Assembly (NCBI GenBank): GCA_002238965.1
Contig: MPNJ01000016.1
Span: forward strand, 28,754-92,753
Length of the DNA stretch: 64,000 nucleotides
Direction of reading: 5' to 3'
Source: Nitrospinae bacterium bin107
Lineage (GTDB): Bacteria; UBA8248
Shown here: positions 49,613 through 59,552 of the stretch, one piece after another
Layout: every line of letters starts with the position of its first letter
Position numbering within the stretch: position 1 is the stretch's first letter
Notes under the pieces: generated by a model
Database searches by the model: none
The model's input: the letters and a program-made list of their open reading frames with translations, nothing else
Told to the model about the DNA's origin: nothing
Translations under genes and position numbers: made by a program

Positions 49613-51538
49613 ATGTGCGGAATCTGTGGAATTACCTCGACCGAACTCTCTTTGTCTTCGATAGAAGAGGGTGTTGCGAGGATGTGTGGTGCGATGACGC
49701 ATCGCGGACCCGACGATGCGGGGTTTTGGCGTTTTGGCGCGACCTGCATCGGGGTGAGACGTCTGAGCGTCATCGATCCGAGTTCAGCGGCGAAACAGCC
49801 TATGACCAGCAAAGATGGGAGGATCTGCGTCGCATTGAACGGTGAAATCTATAATTTCAGACGGTTGAGGGAAGCTCTGGCGGGTGGTGGCCACGCTTTC
49901 AGATCGCGCTCCGACACGGAGGTTCTTCTGCGCCTTTACGAGGAAGAAGGAGATGAGTGCGCCCGTTTTTTGAGAGGCATGTTCGCATTCGCCATCGTGG
50001 ACGCCGGTCGAAGGGTCTTGCTTTTGACCCGCGACCGGCTTGGCGTCAAGCCTTTGTATTACGCGCCGATTGCGGGTGGATGGGCGTTCGCCTCGGAGTT
50101 GGGGGCGTTGGTGAGAAGCGGCGTTATTCGCCCCGAACTGGACCTGCATTCTCTCGACCTCAGCCTTTCTCTGGGCTATGTTCCCGGCCCACGCACGCTA
50201 TTGAAAGGCGTAAAGGTTTTGCCTCCGGGACACCGGTTGCACATCACGGAGAGGGAGGCATCCATCGAGCGATGGTGGGATATGCCGATGGCCGGAGCGA
50301 CGCGATGCGCCGAGAAGGAAATAGTCCCCCGTCTCCGAAGTCTGCTAGAGGAAAGCGTCGAACTCCACATGATAAGCGATGTCCCCCTGGGGGTTTTTTT
50401 GAGCGGCGGCCTGGATTCTTCGGCGATTGCGGGATTGATGTCGCATCAGTCGGACAAACCCGTAAGAACCTATTCGGTCGGTTTCGATGACGCTCCGGAA
50501 GTGTACGACGAGAGGCGACATGCGAGAACGGCCGCCCAATCCTTCTCAACGCGCCACACCGAATTCGTGCTGAAAGGCTCGAAATTAGTGGAGGAACTTC
50601 CCCGGATTATACGGCACCTGGATCAGCCCAGCTTTGATGGAGTCAATACCTATCTCGTATCTCAGATAGCCAAGCAAAATGGCGTTACCGTCGCCTTGTC
50701 CGGTCTCGGCGCGGATGAGCTTTTCGGCGGCTACGACTCTTTTCGTCTGATACCGCCTTGTTGGCGAATTTCGACCACGTGGGGAAAGTTGCCTTTGACG
50801 GCGAGAAAAACCCTCGTGACTCTTGTCTCGCTGATGCTCCACCGCAGCCCGAATATGCCTCCGGAGCGCATCGAAAAGTTTCTTCGGCTGCAATGGGTGA
50901 AATCGCCGCTGGGATTGTACGCCCTGGCGCGTTTTTTGTTGTGGCCCGAGGAGAAGTGGGCTTTGTATGCCCCACAACTTCAGGCCCACTTTCGCGAACG
51001 CAAAGCGGATACAGATATTTTGGCGATGCTCGAGTCGTTGGTCCGTGTCGGCGAGAGACCCTGGAGCGTTCTGAGCGAACTCGAAATGCAGGTGTACATG
51101 GGATGGAGAACTTTGCGGGATACCGACACGATGAGCATGGCTCATTCCCTGGAAGTGCGGGTGCCGTTCGTCGATCATCATGTCGTGGAATTCGTCTGTG
51201 GCCTGCCGCCTGGCTGGGAGAGAAGATGGGGGCACCCGAAGAGATTGCTCGAGGCTTCACTTCGCGACGTAATTCCCGCTGGGATTTCAGGCAGAAAAAA
51301 GCAGGGCTTCGCCCTTCCGATGGCGAATTGGATGAGGGGGGAATTGCGAGAAATCCTCGAAGACGCGCTGAGTGAGGAGTCGCTTCGACGAAGAGGGATT
51401 TTCTCGCCCAAAGAGGTGCGCAGGCTATACGCCCGTTTCCTGGAAGGGAGGTCCGCCTACCCTCTTATCTGGTTTCTATCTGTATTGGAGCTTTGGTTTC
51501 GGGAGATGCTGGACGCCCGACACTCGGCGGACACTTGA
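49613..51538 (+). CDS. AsnB-like glutamine amidotransferase (copy 1)
   Basis: 641 residues. The start at 49613 gives MCGICG with the Cys2 glutaminase nucleophile; the frame's earlier start would remove it from position 2. Glutaminase features are THRGPDDAGFW, ALNGEIYNFRRL, SRSDTEVLL; the synthetase half has PLGVFLSGGLDSSAIAGLMS and GLGADELFGGY. In O-antigen and capsule clusters such AsnB-like enzymes amidate sugar acids. With nonulosonate synthesis genes around it, amidation of a sugar carboxylate is likely but unproven; asparagine synthesis is possible. Confidence 0.9.
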   Translation: MCGICGITSTELSLSSIEEGVARMCGAMTHRGPDDAGFWRFGATCIGVRRLSVIDPSSAAKQPMTSKDGRICVALNGEIYNFRRLREALAGGGHAFRSRSDTEVLLRLYEEEGDECARFLRGMFAFAIVDAGRRVLLLTRDRLGVKPLYYAPIAGGWAFASELGALVRSGVIRPELDLHSLDLSLSLGYVPGPRTLLKGVKVLPPGHRLHITEREASIERWWDMPMAGATRCAEKEIVPRLRSLLEESVELHMISDVPLGVFLSGGLDSSAIAGLMSHQSDKPVRTYSVGFDDAPEVYDERRHARTAAQSFSTRHTEFVLKGSKLVEELPRIIRHLDQPSFDGVNTYLVSQIAKQNGVTVALSGLGADELFGGYDSFRLIPPCWRISTTWGKLPLTARKTLVTLVSLMLHRSPNMPPERIEKFLRLQWVKSPLGLYALARFLLWPEEKWALYAPQLQAHFRERKADTDILAMLESLVRVGERPWSVLSELEMQVYMGWRTLRDTDTMSMAHSLEVRVPFVDHHVVEFVCGLPPGWERRWGHPKRLLEASLRDVIPAGISGRKKQGFALPMANWMRGELREILEDALSEESLRRRGIFSPKEVRRLYARFLEGRSAYPLIWFLSVLELWFREMLDARHSADT

Positions 51539-51559
51539 TGCAGGAGAGAGGAATTCGAA

Positions 51560-52381
51560 GTGATAAGCGTTTTGATGACATCTTACAACGCTCAGGACTA
51601 CATCGTCGACGCTGTGAAGAGCATACTCGCGCAGACGGATCCTGATTTTGAGTGCATCATTATCGACGATGGTTCCACGGACGATACGATTCGCATCGTC
51701 AAGCAATTTTGCGATTCCCGAATTCGCCTCATAGAGGCGGGAAGAATCGGACTTGCAAGAGCACTCAACCTCGGGGTGCGCGAGAGCAGAGGTGAATTTA
51801 TCGCCCGCCATGACGCCGACGATTTGTCACATCCCAGGAGATTTGAAATTCAAAAAGCGGCGATGCGGCGTTTCCCCGGTTATTCCGCGGTCGTATCTCC
51901 CCTGTACGCTTTTTATGCCGAAGATGTTCCCCATTGGCCCGGATTCGGACTGGAAAAGGCTAGGACTTCGCTGAACGACGTGAGGAAAAAACTCATGCTT
52001 TTTAATCCCGTGGTTCACACGTCGTTGTTTGTGAGAAGAGATGTGATGGAGAAGATTCGAGGCTACGACGAAAGCCGCGCCAGCCAACTCGATTGGGACC
52101 TGTACGTCCGATTATATGAAAACGGGTTGAGACTCGGTTCCTTGAAGGCGCCCGTGGCGGCGAAAAGAATCCATGCGAGACAATTCTTCGAACGTGGCGC
52201 CAGGCTTCGCTATGTGTTCGATGGTGTTGTGCTGCAAAGAAGAGCGATTCGCGCCCTGGGGGGTGGACTCGTATATCATGCGCTGTTGCCGCTATGGTTT
52301 GCGTATCGCATGTTGCCGCACAAAGTGCGCATGTGGGTGAAGAGAGGCTATTTTTCCAGACGGCCGGGCGCGCGGGAGTAG
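51560..52381 (+). CDS. GT2 family glycosyltransferase
   Basis: 273 residues starting GTG 51560 after GGAGAGAGG. The GT-A fold is shown by VISVLMTSYNAQDYIVDAVK, CIIIDDGSTDDTIRIV, ARALNLGVRESRGEFIARHD with the DADD metal motif, and NPVVHTSLFVRRDVMEKIRG. It probably adds one sugar to the lipid-linked glycan on the cytoplasmic face. It sits between AsnB copy 1 and a polymerase-like membrane protein. Confidence 0.9.
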   Translation: MISVLMTSYNAQDYIVDAVKSILAQTDPDFECIIIDDGSTDDTIRIVKQFCDSRIRLIEAGRIGLARALNLGVRESRGEFIARHDADDLSHPRRFEIQKAAMRRFPGYSAVVSPLYAFYAEDVPHWPGFGLEKARTSLNDVRKKLMLFNPVVHTSLFVRRDVMEKIRGYDESRASQLDWDLYVRLYENGLRLGSLKAPVAAKRIHARQFFERGARLRYVFDGVVLQRRAIRALGGGLVYHALLPLWFAYRMLPHKVRMWVKRGYFSRRPGARE

Positions 52382-52387
52382 TTTTCC

Positions 52388-53836
52388 TTGAGCGTGGAGC
52401 GCGCGGCGTCAAACGCCTCTTCTCATCAACTCACCAACGCGGTCATTCGTCTGCATGCGGTATATTTTCTCATCCCGTGGGAACGCGTTCCCTACTTCCC
52501 GGGTCAATTCGTGGGTCCTTATAAGGTCTACGTGCTCCTTTTTGTGTTGCTGTGCGGCGCATGGGCGGTAGAGGTCATCCGGTACGGTGCTCGAAAACCC
52601 ACGTTTTGGTTCGCCGTATCCACTGTTTGGTTCTGGGTGATTTTCTGGGCGGGGATTTTCCTCGGCTACATGCAGGATGACCCCATAATGACGTCCGTGC
52701 CCCTCTACCGGATTCTGGCCGGCGCCGTGCCCTACGCCGACGGCATGCTCGTATGGTATCTGGTTCATAACAACCGGTGGAGGAGAGAGGAGTTCGAGGG
52801 CGCGCTCAGGTGTGTGTTCTGGGTCGCCTTGGCGATGGGTGTCGAGAGCATTCTCTTCTATTATTTACGCATTCCCAATCCATATTCGCTCAATCATGAG
52901 GGACAGTTTTTTCTCGGCATGTTCGTTCGGCACCACATCGTCGCCAGCAGGCTCGGGCTGATACTGGTGGGAGTCGCCTTTTATTTCTTCTGGAGAAGAG
53001 GCGGCTGGTTCTATCTGTTCGCGTCGCTTGCCGGAATTCTCCTGGTGTTTTCCACATGGCGAAGAGTTCCGATTTTCATGCTCTTTCTAGGCGCAATCCT
53101 TTTAATTCTCTTTTTCATGAAGTTCAGAAGACGCCCGGACGTGAAGGGGAAGATGAAGTCTTTTTTCGTTTCTTGTCTCACGGTATCGGTTTTCCTCGCG
53201 TGCATCGGCGTCTCCGTGATGGTGGGGACTTGGGTGCGGGGAGAGTTCGTTGAGGCATCGAATCTCTCAATGAGCGTCAAGGAGCGGCTCTTTCAGTACG
53301 CGCGGGCGGCGGACGTGTTTATTGCGCGGCCCTTCCTGGGGGGCGGGCCGCGGCAGGGATTTTTGTATGGGTACTCCAAAGATACGCCGGCCACGTTCTC
53401 CGGGTACGTTTATGGCGACATCACCCGGTATGAATCGGGTATCCAGGGATGGTCGACTTCGGATTTGTTTCAGGAAAACCCGAGAAAGAGCGCACCGGTT
53501 TCGCTCCACAGCCTGCCGATGAATTTTGTCGTGGATTTGGGATTGCTGGGACTCGTCCTGGTAATAGTCATGCTCATCACTGGCGCGAGGTATTTTTTTA
53601 GAATCATGCGATTGCCGCCGCATAAGGGTTCACTCTGCCTCGTGATGCCTTTCGCCGTCATCTTCTCCACTGTCGCTGCCTTGTTTTTTGCCGTTTCTAC
53701 CACGGCCCATTTTTATCCCTACTGGCTGTTCACCATCCTGCTCCATTTCGTCCACTGTCTGTATCGTGAAGTTCTGGCAGGTCCTTTTAGGGGCTTTCCG
53801 ATCGTGAGGATTTCGCCGTCAGGCAGTACGCCGTGA
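52388..53836 (+). CDS. O-antigen polymerase/ligase-like membrane protein
   Basis: 482 residues with about ten to twelve helices and a long extracytoplasmic loop around 290-370 that contains FLGGGPRQGFLYGY and the charged stretch before HSLPMNFVVDLGLLGLVLVI, the arrangement of Wzy/WaaL proteins. It starts with TTG at 52388, seven bases after the GT2 stop. It converges with the next membrane-protein gene and the two overlap by 50 bases at their 3' ends. Polymerase versus ligase cannot be decided. Confidence 0.75.
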   Translation: MSVERAASNASSHQLTNAVIRLHAVYFLIPWERVPYFPGQFVGPYKVYVLLFVLLCGAWAVEVIRYGARKPTFWFAVSTVWFWVIFWAGIFLGYMQDDPIMTSVPLYRILAGAVPYADGMLVWYLVHNNRWRREEFEGALRCVFWVALAMGVESILFYYLRIPNPYSLNHEGQFFLGMFVRHHIVASRLGLILVGVAFYFFWRRGGWFYLFASLAGILLVFSTWRRVPIFMLFLGAILLILFFMKFRRRPDVKGKMKSFFVSCLTVSVFLACIGVSVMVGTWVRGEFVEASNLSMSVKERLFQYARAADVFIARPFLGGGPRQGFLYGYSKDTPATFSGYVYGDITRYESGIQGWSTSDLFQENPRKSAPVSLHSLPMNFVVDLGLLGLVLVIVMLITGARYFFRIMRLPPHKGSLCLVMPFAVIFSTVAALFFAVSTTAHFYPYWLFTILLHFVHCLYREVLAGPFRGFPIVRISPSGSTP

Positions 53837-55235
53837 TGGCCCAGTAGAGAACGGAAATTTTGGGAGACGAGAAGATGTTCTCGGCTCCAGCCTGAAAACA
53901 TACGCCGATGCAGGCGGCCCACCCCCAGGCTTCGGGTGAGCGCATCGAAAGCCGCCCCGTTTTCCTCAAGTGAAGAAACACCTCGATGAGTCCTCCGGCA
54001 ATCAGGCACAGGAACAGAAAGCCTCCCGGAAAGCCCGATTCGACGAAGGCTTTGAGATAAGAGGAATGGGCTGAAAGCGGCGGGAGATATTCATCCCTGC
54101 GAGTTGAGAGCTCCTTTTTCCGGCCCAGGGGCTTGCTCGCTCTCGCTGAATCGTGATCCTTCACTCGCCAGGACGGCGCTTTCAGTCCCTCGTGGTTTAT
54201 GTTAGCGCTCTCGCTTTTCTGAAACGCCTGAGGGAAGAGGCCGTTTCCATGGCCCGCCAGGGGGCGGTCTGCGAGCATTTTTCCGCCGACGCGATAGATA
54301 TAGATTCTGGGGAGCAGCGAGAGGTCCATGAAGTCTTCGTCATTTACCGCGACGGCGCCAATCGACAGGATCAGGAAAGCGGCCAGGAAAAGCCGGAGGA
54401 GACGGCTGTCGGTGAAGGAGATGCGGCCGGAAGTCATATTCGCGGGACATGTCTTCGCGAAATATGAGATCATCGAACAGCAAACGGCGAAGCCCAGGAC
54501 TCCTCCATAGCTGCCCGTCAACGCCAATGCGATGAGGTGCGCAGCGAGGATGGCGACGGCCGCCGGACGTAAAAACGTGCGGTAGAGCAGCGGGTAGAGC
54601 GTGGTCCACAGGATCAGGTAGGCGGCGAGAAAATTAGGATGCCCGATCGGCCCGGGCCGGGAGTCAAAGAACATCCGGGGGAATTGCGAATACAACAAAT
54701 CGGCGCGGAAGATTTGGTGCGGCCCCCAGGTTTTCCATATGACCTGATAGGCCAGATTCTGGAGTAGTACCGCCGCCAGCAAGATGACGCCGCCGTAGAG
54801 GATGGCTTTCAGGATACGATTGCGTGCGGTTTCGTCCTCGCAAATATCCTGAAAAACGAGGAAAGCGATGAAATAGGCGATTGTTTCGGCGAGGCCCCAG
54901 AATTGTTGTTTCAAGGGAGCGCCGCTCAGCCATGCCGCAATGAGACTCCAGACGATGTAGGCGAGCCAGATATAGCAAAAAATCGGTTGGGTCTTAAAGC
55001 GAACGGATTTTTTGTATTTCAGCACATGCAGCGCGAAGCCTGAGGCCAGGGCCAGTAGCGCCATTTTGTCGTATGAGATGCTTCTTCCCGTATCGTAGAA
55101 TGCGACCTCGATGTTCACGAGTGGATTCAGGAACAAGAACAACGCACCCGCGGTTCCGAGGTTGTACAAGCTTGTCCAGATGATTGCGGCAGCGCCTACG
55201 GTCATGGCGCCATATGCCAAGAGCGAAGGATTCAT
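53787..55235 (-). CDS. O-antigen ligase/polymerase-family membrane protein
   Basis: 482 residues (GTG one codon upstream also possible). Many helices, and a large periplasmic loop at about 310-410 (RPLAGHGNGLFPQAF ... PPLSAHSSYLKAFVESGFPG). The AHSSYLKAFVESGFPG segment is the conserved H-N/S...E.G..G region of O-antigen ligases (PF04932). Together with the neighbour on the other strand it gives the cluster two Wzy/WaaL-type proteins, which may divide polymerase and ligase roles. Confidence 0.85.
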   Translation of the reverse strand: MNPSLLAYGAMTVGAAAIIWTSLYNLGTAGALFLFLNPLVNIEVAFYDTGRSISYDKMALLALASGFALHVLKYKKSVRFKTQPIFCYIWLAYIVWSLIAAWLSGAPLKQQFWGLAETIAYFIAFLVFQDICEDETARNRILKAILYGGVILLAAVLLQNLAYQVIWKTWGPHQIFRADLLYSQFPRMFFDSRPGPIGHPNFLAAYLILWTTLYPLLYRTFLRPAAVAILAAHLIALALTGSYGGVLGFAVCCSMISYFAKTCPANMTSGRISFTDSRLLRLFLAAFLILSIGAVAVNDEDFMDLSLLPRIYIYRVGGKMLADRPLAGHGNGLFPQAFQKSESANINHEGLKAPSWRVKDHDSARASKPLGRKKELSTRRDEYLPPLSAHSSYLKAFVESGFPGGFLFLCLIAGGLIEVFLHLRKTGRLSMRSPEAWGWAACIGVCFQAGAENIFSSPKISVLYWAITAYCLTAKSSRSESP

Positions 55236-55670
55236 CACGAAAAAAATGGCCTCCAGGAAGCGGAGATTTTCTTGAAAAGGACCGAAAATCTCGCACTTTC
55301 AAGATCGGTAAAAACGTATGTGCCTCAAATTTCTTTTGCTTCGCTTATGAGTTGACAATCTTGGGTTTTCCTCACAACATGCCTATTGGCATACAATTCA
55401 TGCGCGAAGATTCACGGGCTGCTCGCAGAATAGATGGCGGCTGTCTCCAAGTCGGAATTTGCATGAAGCCATGTCGAATTTTCTGCTCTCATGGTGGAAT
55501 ATGAATTTTGTCTCGGTCGTGCGACAATGTTTTCGTTATATTTTCGCTATTCATTCGAATATAAGGGAATCCGGCTTGAATGTAAAGCGAAAAATAGCAA
55601 ACGCCAGAACTTTGCGTTCTCATTCTTCGTATCGAGTTCTAAGCGCTCGTGAAATGTGTTGAGTTCTCTT
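55236..55670. other. Divergent promoter region of the glycan cluster
   Basis: About 435 AT-richer bases between divergent genes. A perfect -35 TTGACA is at 55352-55357, but the best -10-like sequences (CAACAT at 17 bases, TACAAT at 55392) are poor or badly spaced. No gene is supported here. Confidence 0.4.
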
Positions 55671-56342
55671 ATGGAAGGCCGCGTTCCTTTGGAATCCATT
55701 TCCGGTAGCGGGAAATTATCCGCCCTGAAGAGCGGTAGGGTCTTGAGCCGGCGTCAATATCTATGCAAACGCGCGTTTGATTTGGGGTTCAGCATAACGG
55801 TTCTGGTCTCGTTCGCCCCTTTTGGCCTCCTAATCGCCATCCTGATCAAGCTCGCGAGCGAGGGGTCGATATTTTATTCCCAGGCCCGCGTCACGCAGGG
55901 TGGGATATTGTTCACGCTCTATAAATTCCGGACCATGCGCGCGAATGCCGATCAACCGCCGGGAACCATGTCCACGAAGGAAAACGACCCGAGAATCTAT
56001 CCATTCGGGCGTTTTCTCCGCCGGTATCACCTCGATGAGTTTCCCCAACTCTGGAACGTCATCAAAGGGGATATGAGCATCGTCGGTCCGAGGGCGGAAT
56101 ACATCAAGACGCTGGAGATTGCCAAGAAGCACTACCCGGAATTCGAGTATCGCGAGCTCGTTCCGGCGGGAATCACGGGATGGGCGCAGATCAAGCAAGG
56201 CCACGTCGACCAGATTGAAGAATATAGAATCAAGCTGGAGCATGATTTATACTATATTCTGAACTACTCGTTCTGGATGGATTTGCAGGTAGTATTCCTG
56301 ACGATACTCACCCTCTTGCGCGTCCGGCGGCAACGCGCCTAG
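55671..56342 (+). CDS. Initiating sugar-phosphate transferase (WbaP/WcaJ C-terminal type)
   Basis: 223 residues; a GTG 15 bases upstream is an alternative start. The bacterial sugar transferase domain (PF02397) is complete: one helix (FDLGFSITVLVSFAPFGLLI) then ARVTQGGILFTLYKFRTMR, LRRYHLDEFPQLWNVIKGDM, SIVGPRAEYI, and the late GITGWAQIKQGHVDQ. It transfers a sugar-1-phosphate to undecaprenyl phosphate, the first step of glycan assembly, at the inner membrane. The N-terminal multi-helix domain of full WbaP is missing, as in PglC-like short forms. Confidence 0.93.
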   Translation: MEGRVPLESISGSGKLSALKSGRVLSRRQYLCKRAFDLGFSITVLVSFAPFGLLIAILIKLASEGSIFYSQARVTQGGILFTLYKFRTMRANADQPPGTMSTKENDPRIYPFGRFLRRYHLDEFPQLWNVIKGDMSIVGPRAEYIKTLEIAKKHYPEFEYRELVPAGITGWAQIKQGHVDQIEEYRIKLEHDLYYILNYSFWMDLQVVFLTILTLLRVRRQRA

Positions 56343-56388
56343 GCTCTCGGCGCCGTTTGCGGGAGCCTGGTATCCCTCATACGGAATT

Positions 56389-57561
56389 CTACGTGAGTTG
56401 CGCTTGATTCTTCCCCGGTTTCACTTCGGCTCCGCCCATACGCTCATAGAGTTCCAGGATTTTTTCAGTCACGATTTTATCGGAAAACTCCTGCTCCACA
56501 ATCCTCCGCCCCGCTTCGCCCATTCTTCGCCTCAAGTTAGAGTTCTGCGCCAGCTTCCCGATGGCGTCGGCCAGGCTCTTGGCGTCACGGGGAACGACGC
56601 TTAGTCCGTTCACACGGTCCTTCAGAATATCCCGGCAGCCGGGAACATCCGTGGCCACCAGCGGGCGCGCGCATGCCGCGGCTTCCAGCAAGCTTCTCGG
56701 GAGCCCCTCTTTGTAATACGTCGGCAAGACGGCGATGTGAGAGCTTCTCCAGACCTCGGCCATGTCCTCCCTGTAGCCCCACCATTCGATTCGAGCCTCC
56801 CGGTGCCACCGAGAAAGCGTGGATTCGGGAATGGACGATGGATTCTTGGGGTCCGGGCTTCCCACCAGCACCATGCGAATTCTTATGCCTTCTTCTTTCA
56901 GCAAGACCGCCGCCTCTACAAATTCATACACCCCTTTTTCATCGAGCATCCGGGAAGCGAGCACCGCCAGGGGCGTGCCCGGGGGCTCCGGTGCAGGAAG
57001 AAAGGATAGGACGTTTACGCCCGAGCCGCGAACGACGCTCAGACGGGATTCATCGGGAAGCACGTTCTGGAGAACCATCTCCTTATCGGAGTCGTTTTGC
57101 ACGATTACACGGGTGTTCTTCCTTCGGTGGAGATATCGCAGCATGGACAATACGATTTTTTTCAGGCAACGGAATTTCAGCGATTTTTCAGAAAACAGCG
57201 AGCCCTGTCCCAGAAACGAATTCACGACGAAAGGCGTTTTTGCCAGTCGCGCGGCGAGTGTTCCGTGAAGCAGGTTTCTCACACCGAGATGATGAGCGAT
57301 GTGAGGCTTGTGCTTCCGATAGGCGCGAATGAGTTTGAGGAGGTCGAGCCATTCCCTGAACAAACTGATCTTTCTCCTGTTTTCATTCTCCAAAGCGAGG
57401 CATTCGAATCCTTCCGCGCGAATCCGCTCCATGTATTTTCCGCCGATTCTCACGCATACGACGACGCGGTATCCCGCATCCCTTGCCGCCAGCGCGAGCG
57501 CGCGCCTGTGGCTCAAGAAATATCTGTCCTCCAGGTCCAGTAGAAGTAAGGTATTACTCAT
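56389..57561 (-). CDS. GT4 family glycosyltransferase
   Basis: 390 residues from the ATG at 57561; ATG 57579 would overlap the AsnB gene by 17 bases. The N-terminal Rossmann half is WcaG/WbnK-like (LLLDLEDRYFLSHRRALALA, HIAHHLGVRNLLHG). The C-terminal half has the GT4 pattern AVLASRMLDEKGVYEFVEAA and the donor-binding PTYYKEGLPRSLLEAAACAR with the EX7E glutamates. It adds a nucleotide-sugar to the growing glycan in the cytoplasm. Confidence 0.9.
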   Translation of the reverse strand: MSNTLLLLDLEDRYFLSHRRALALAARDAGYRVVVCVRIGGKYMERIRAEGFECLALENENRRKISLFREWLDLLKLIRAYRKHKPHIAHHLGVRNLLHGTLAARLAKTPFVVNSFLGQGSLFSEKSLKFRCLKKIVLSMLRYLHRRKNTRVIVQNDSDKEMVLQNVLPDESRLSVVRGSGVNVLSFLPAPEPPGTPLAVLASRMLDEKGVYEFVEAAVLLKEEGIRIRMVLVGSPDPKNPSSIPESTLSRWHREARIEWWGYREDMAEVWRSSHIAVLPTYYKEGLPRSLLEAAACARPLVATDVPGCRDILKDRVNGLSVVPRDAKSLADAIGKLAQNSNLRRRMGEAGRRIVEQEFSDKIVTEKILELYERMGGAEVKPGKNQAQLT

Positions 57562-57562
57562 C

Positions 57563-59500
57563 TCAACGCTCTTGCTCATCCAGCCAGGATTGAAACATCA
57601 ACACGCTCCAAAGCCCGAATCGCCAGTCCCTTGCGCCAGATGAGTGCTGCTCCCACATCCGGCGAATGGTTTCCGCATGTAAAAATCCCTCTTCCCTGAG
57701 TCGCGATTCGCTCAATAAATCTTCCGCCCAGTCCTGAAGAGGTCCTCTCAACCATTCACCGACAGGGACGGCGAACCCCATTTTAGGCTTTTGGATCAGC
57801 GAGACGGGAACGTAGCGGGACAACAACCGCCTTAAAATCCATTTTCCCTCCCCACCCCGCAACTTTAACTTCAGCGGGAGATTCCAGGCGAACTCCACTA
57901 CCCGGTGATCCAGGTATGGTGCTCTCACCTCGAGGCTCGCTCCCATGCCCGCCCTGTCCACCTTTACGAGGATATCATCGGGCAGGTATTCCATCATGTC
58001 GCGGTACATCATCCACTCCGCATGATTCAGACCGATTGGAACGGCAAGTGTACTTCCTGGGTCGCGTTGCTCATGGAGACAAACCGAAGCATCCCCGTGC
58101 GCCCTCAGGCGCTCATACATCGCATCAAGACTCGCTGCGCCGAAGATATCCGCCAGCTTATGGATCTTCTCCCTGGCCATCTCGACTTGGTAACGCCTGG
58201 GCAGCAGGGGAGAAATTTTTTCATAATACCGCGCCAGCGCGAGATACCGCCTGGTCAATCCCATCGCGATTTGCGTTTTCACACGCTGCGGCAGCCGGTG
58301 AGTCCACTTCCAGACCCTGGGCGCCCAGAAATGGCGGTAGTAGCCGCCGAAAAGCTCATCGCCCCCATCGCCCGAGAGGGCGACCGTCACGTGCTTCCTC
58401 GTGAGTGCGCAAAGCAGGTGCGTGGGAATCTGGGACGGATCCGCAAACGGCTCGTCATAGAGCATGGGCAGGCGCGGGATGACCTCGAGCGCTTCTTTCG
58501 GCCCTGCGTAGAGTTCGGTGTGCTCGGTTTCGAGATGGCGGGCCATCTCACGCGCATGGTGTGCTTCGTCATAGCCTTTCTGATGAAATCCGATGGAGAA
58601 CGTCCTGACGGGAGCGCCGCTCTCCTCTTTCGTCAGGGCTGCCACTGTCGATGAATCGACTCCGCCTGAGAGAAACACACCGAGCGGCGCATCTGAGCGC
58701 AGCATCTGGCGTACGGAGCGTTTCAGCACTTCTTCCAGTTGGTCGAGCGCCTCATCGTCGGAGAGCGCCCATTTGTCTGCGGATGCGCGCCTCACGGCAT
58801 CTTGGGCGGACCAATAGGCCCTTGCTTGTGGCAGAAAACCTGGTGCGTCCGAACCGCGCAGGCTCAAGATGGAGGCGGGCGGCAGCTTGTAAATACCCCG
58901 GTAGATGGAATAGGGAGCAGGCACGCAGCCTAGTTTTGTGTACAGGGCCAGCGCGCAGGTGCAGATTTCGCCTGACCAATCAGGATGTGCACGGAAGGCC
59001 TTGAGTTCCGAGCCGAATAGAAAGGAATTTCCGCACCAGCCGTAGTAGAGGGGTTTTTCGCCCATGCGGTCACGCGCTAGATGCAGCGTTTTTTCCGAAC
59101 GATCCCAAATGGCGAAGGCGAACATGCCGACGAATCGCTTGATGGCTGCTTCCAGCCCCCACGTTTCCACCGCTGCGAGGAGGACTTCGGTGTCCGAGCG
59201 TCCCTGGAAGCGCACGCCCTCGCGAATCAACTCATCGCGCTGCTCGATGAAATTATAGATTTCTCCGTTGTAGGAGAGGACGTATCTTTCTTCGCGCGAA
59301 ATCATCGGCTGGCGGCCGTCCGCGCTTAAATCGATGACGGCGAGCCTCCTGTGTCCCAAAGCAATGCCCGCCTCCCCATCGACCCAGCTTCCCCCGTCGT
59401 CGGGCCCCCGGTGGCGCAGGCGCTCCGCCATCCTCGAAACGACACTCCAGGGGTCGTCCGTCTCTCGATGCGTGAAGAGAAAACCCGTGACGCCGCACAT
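57563..59500 (-). CDS. AsnB-like glutamine amidotransferase (copy 2)
   Basis: 645 residues. Begins MCGVTGFLF with Cys2; LRHRGPDDGGSW, SYNGEIYNFIEQRDEL and GRSDTEVLLA form the glutaminase; LGVFLSGGVDSSTVAALT and ALSGDGGDELFGGYYRHF form the ATP-pyrophosphatase site. It is only loosely similar to copy 1 outside these motifs, so the two are separate paralogues and not a recent duplication. Expected role: amidating a sugar acid in the glycan, or asparagine synthesis. It overlaps or abuts the GT4 gene on the minus strand. Confidence 0.92.
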   Translation of the reverse strand: MCGVTGFLFTHRETDDPWSVVSRMAERLRHRGPDDGGSWVDGEAGIALGHRRLAVIDLSADGRQPMISREERYVLSYNGEIYNFIEQRDELIREGVRFQGRSDTEVLLAAVETWGLEAAIKRFVGMFAFAIWDRSEKTLHLARDRMGEKPLYYGWCGNSFLFGSELKAFRAHPDWSGEICTCALALYTKLGCVPAPYSIYRGIYKLPPASILSLRGSDAPGFLPQARAYWSAQDAVRRASADKWALSDDEALDQLEEVLKRSVRQMLRSDAPLGVFLSGGVDSSTVAALTKEESGAPVRTFSIGFHQKGYDEAHHAREMARHLETEHTELYAGPKEALEVIPRLPMLYDEPFADPSQIPTHLLCALTRKHVTVALSGDGGDELFGGYYRHFWAPRVWKWTHRLPQRVKTQIAMGLTRRYLALARYYEKISPLLPRRYQVEMAREKIHKLADIFGAASLDAMYERLRAHGDASVCLHEQRDPGSTLAVPIGLNHAEWMMYRDMMEYLPDDILVKVDRAGMGASLEVRAPYLDHRVVEFAWNLPLKLKLRGGEGKWILRRLLSRYVPVSLIQKPKMGFAVPVGEWLRGPLQDWAEDLLSESRLREEGFLHAETIRRMWEQHSSGARDWRFGLWSVLMFQSWLDEQER

Positions 59501-59552
59501 GATGACTGCTCAGCTTGAATGAAAGAACCGGGACGCGCCCAGGTTTCCATCC

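Noticed and set aside
56041..56342. JUMPstart/ops element near the sugar transferase
   Set aside because: The only GCGGTAG in the area lies inside the coding region near 55732 and not in a leader; judged chance.
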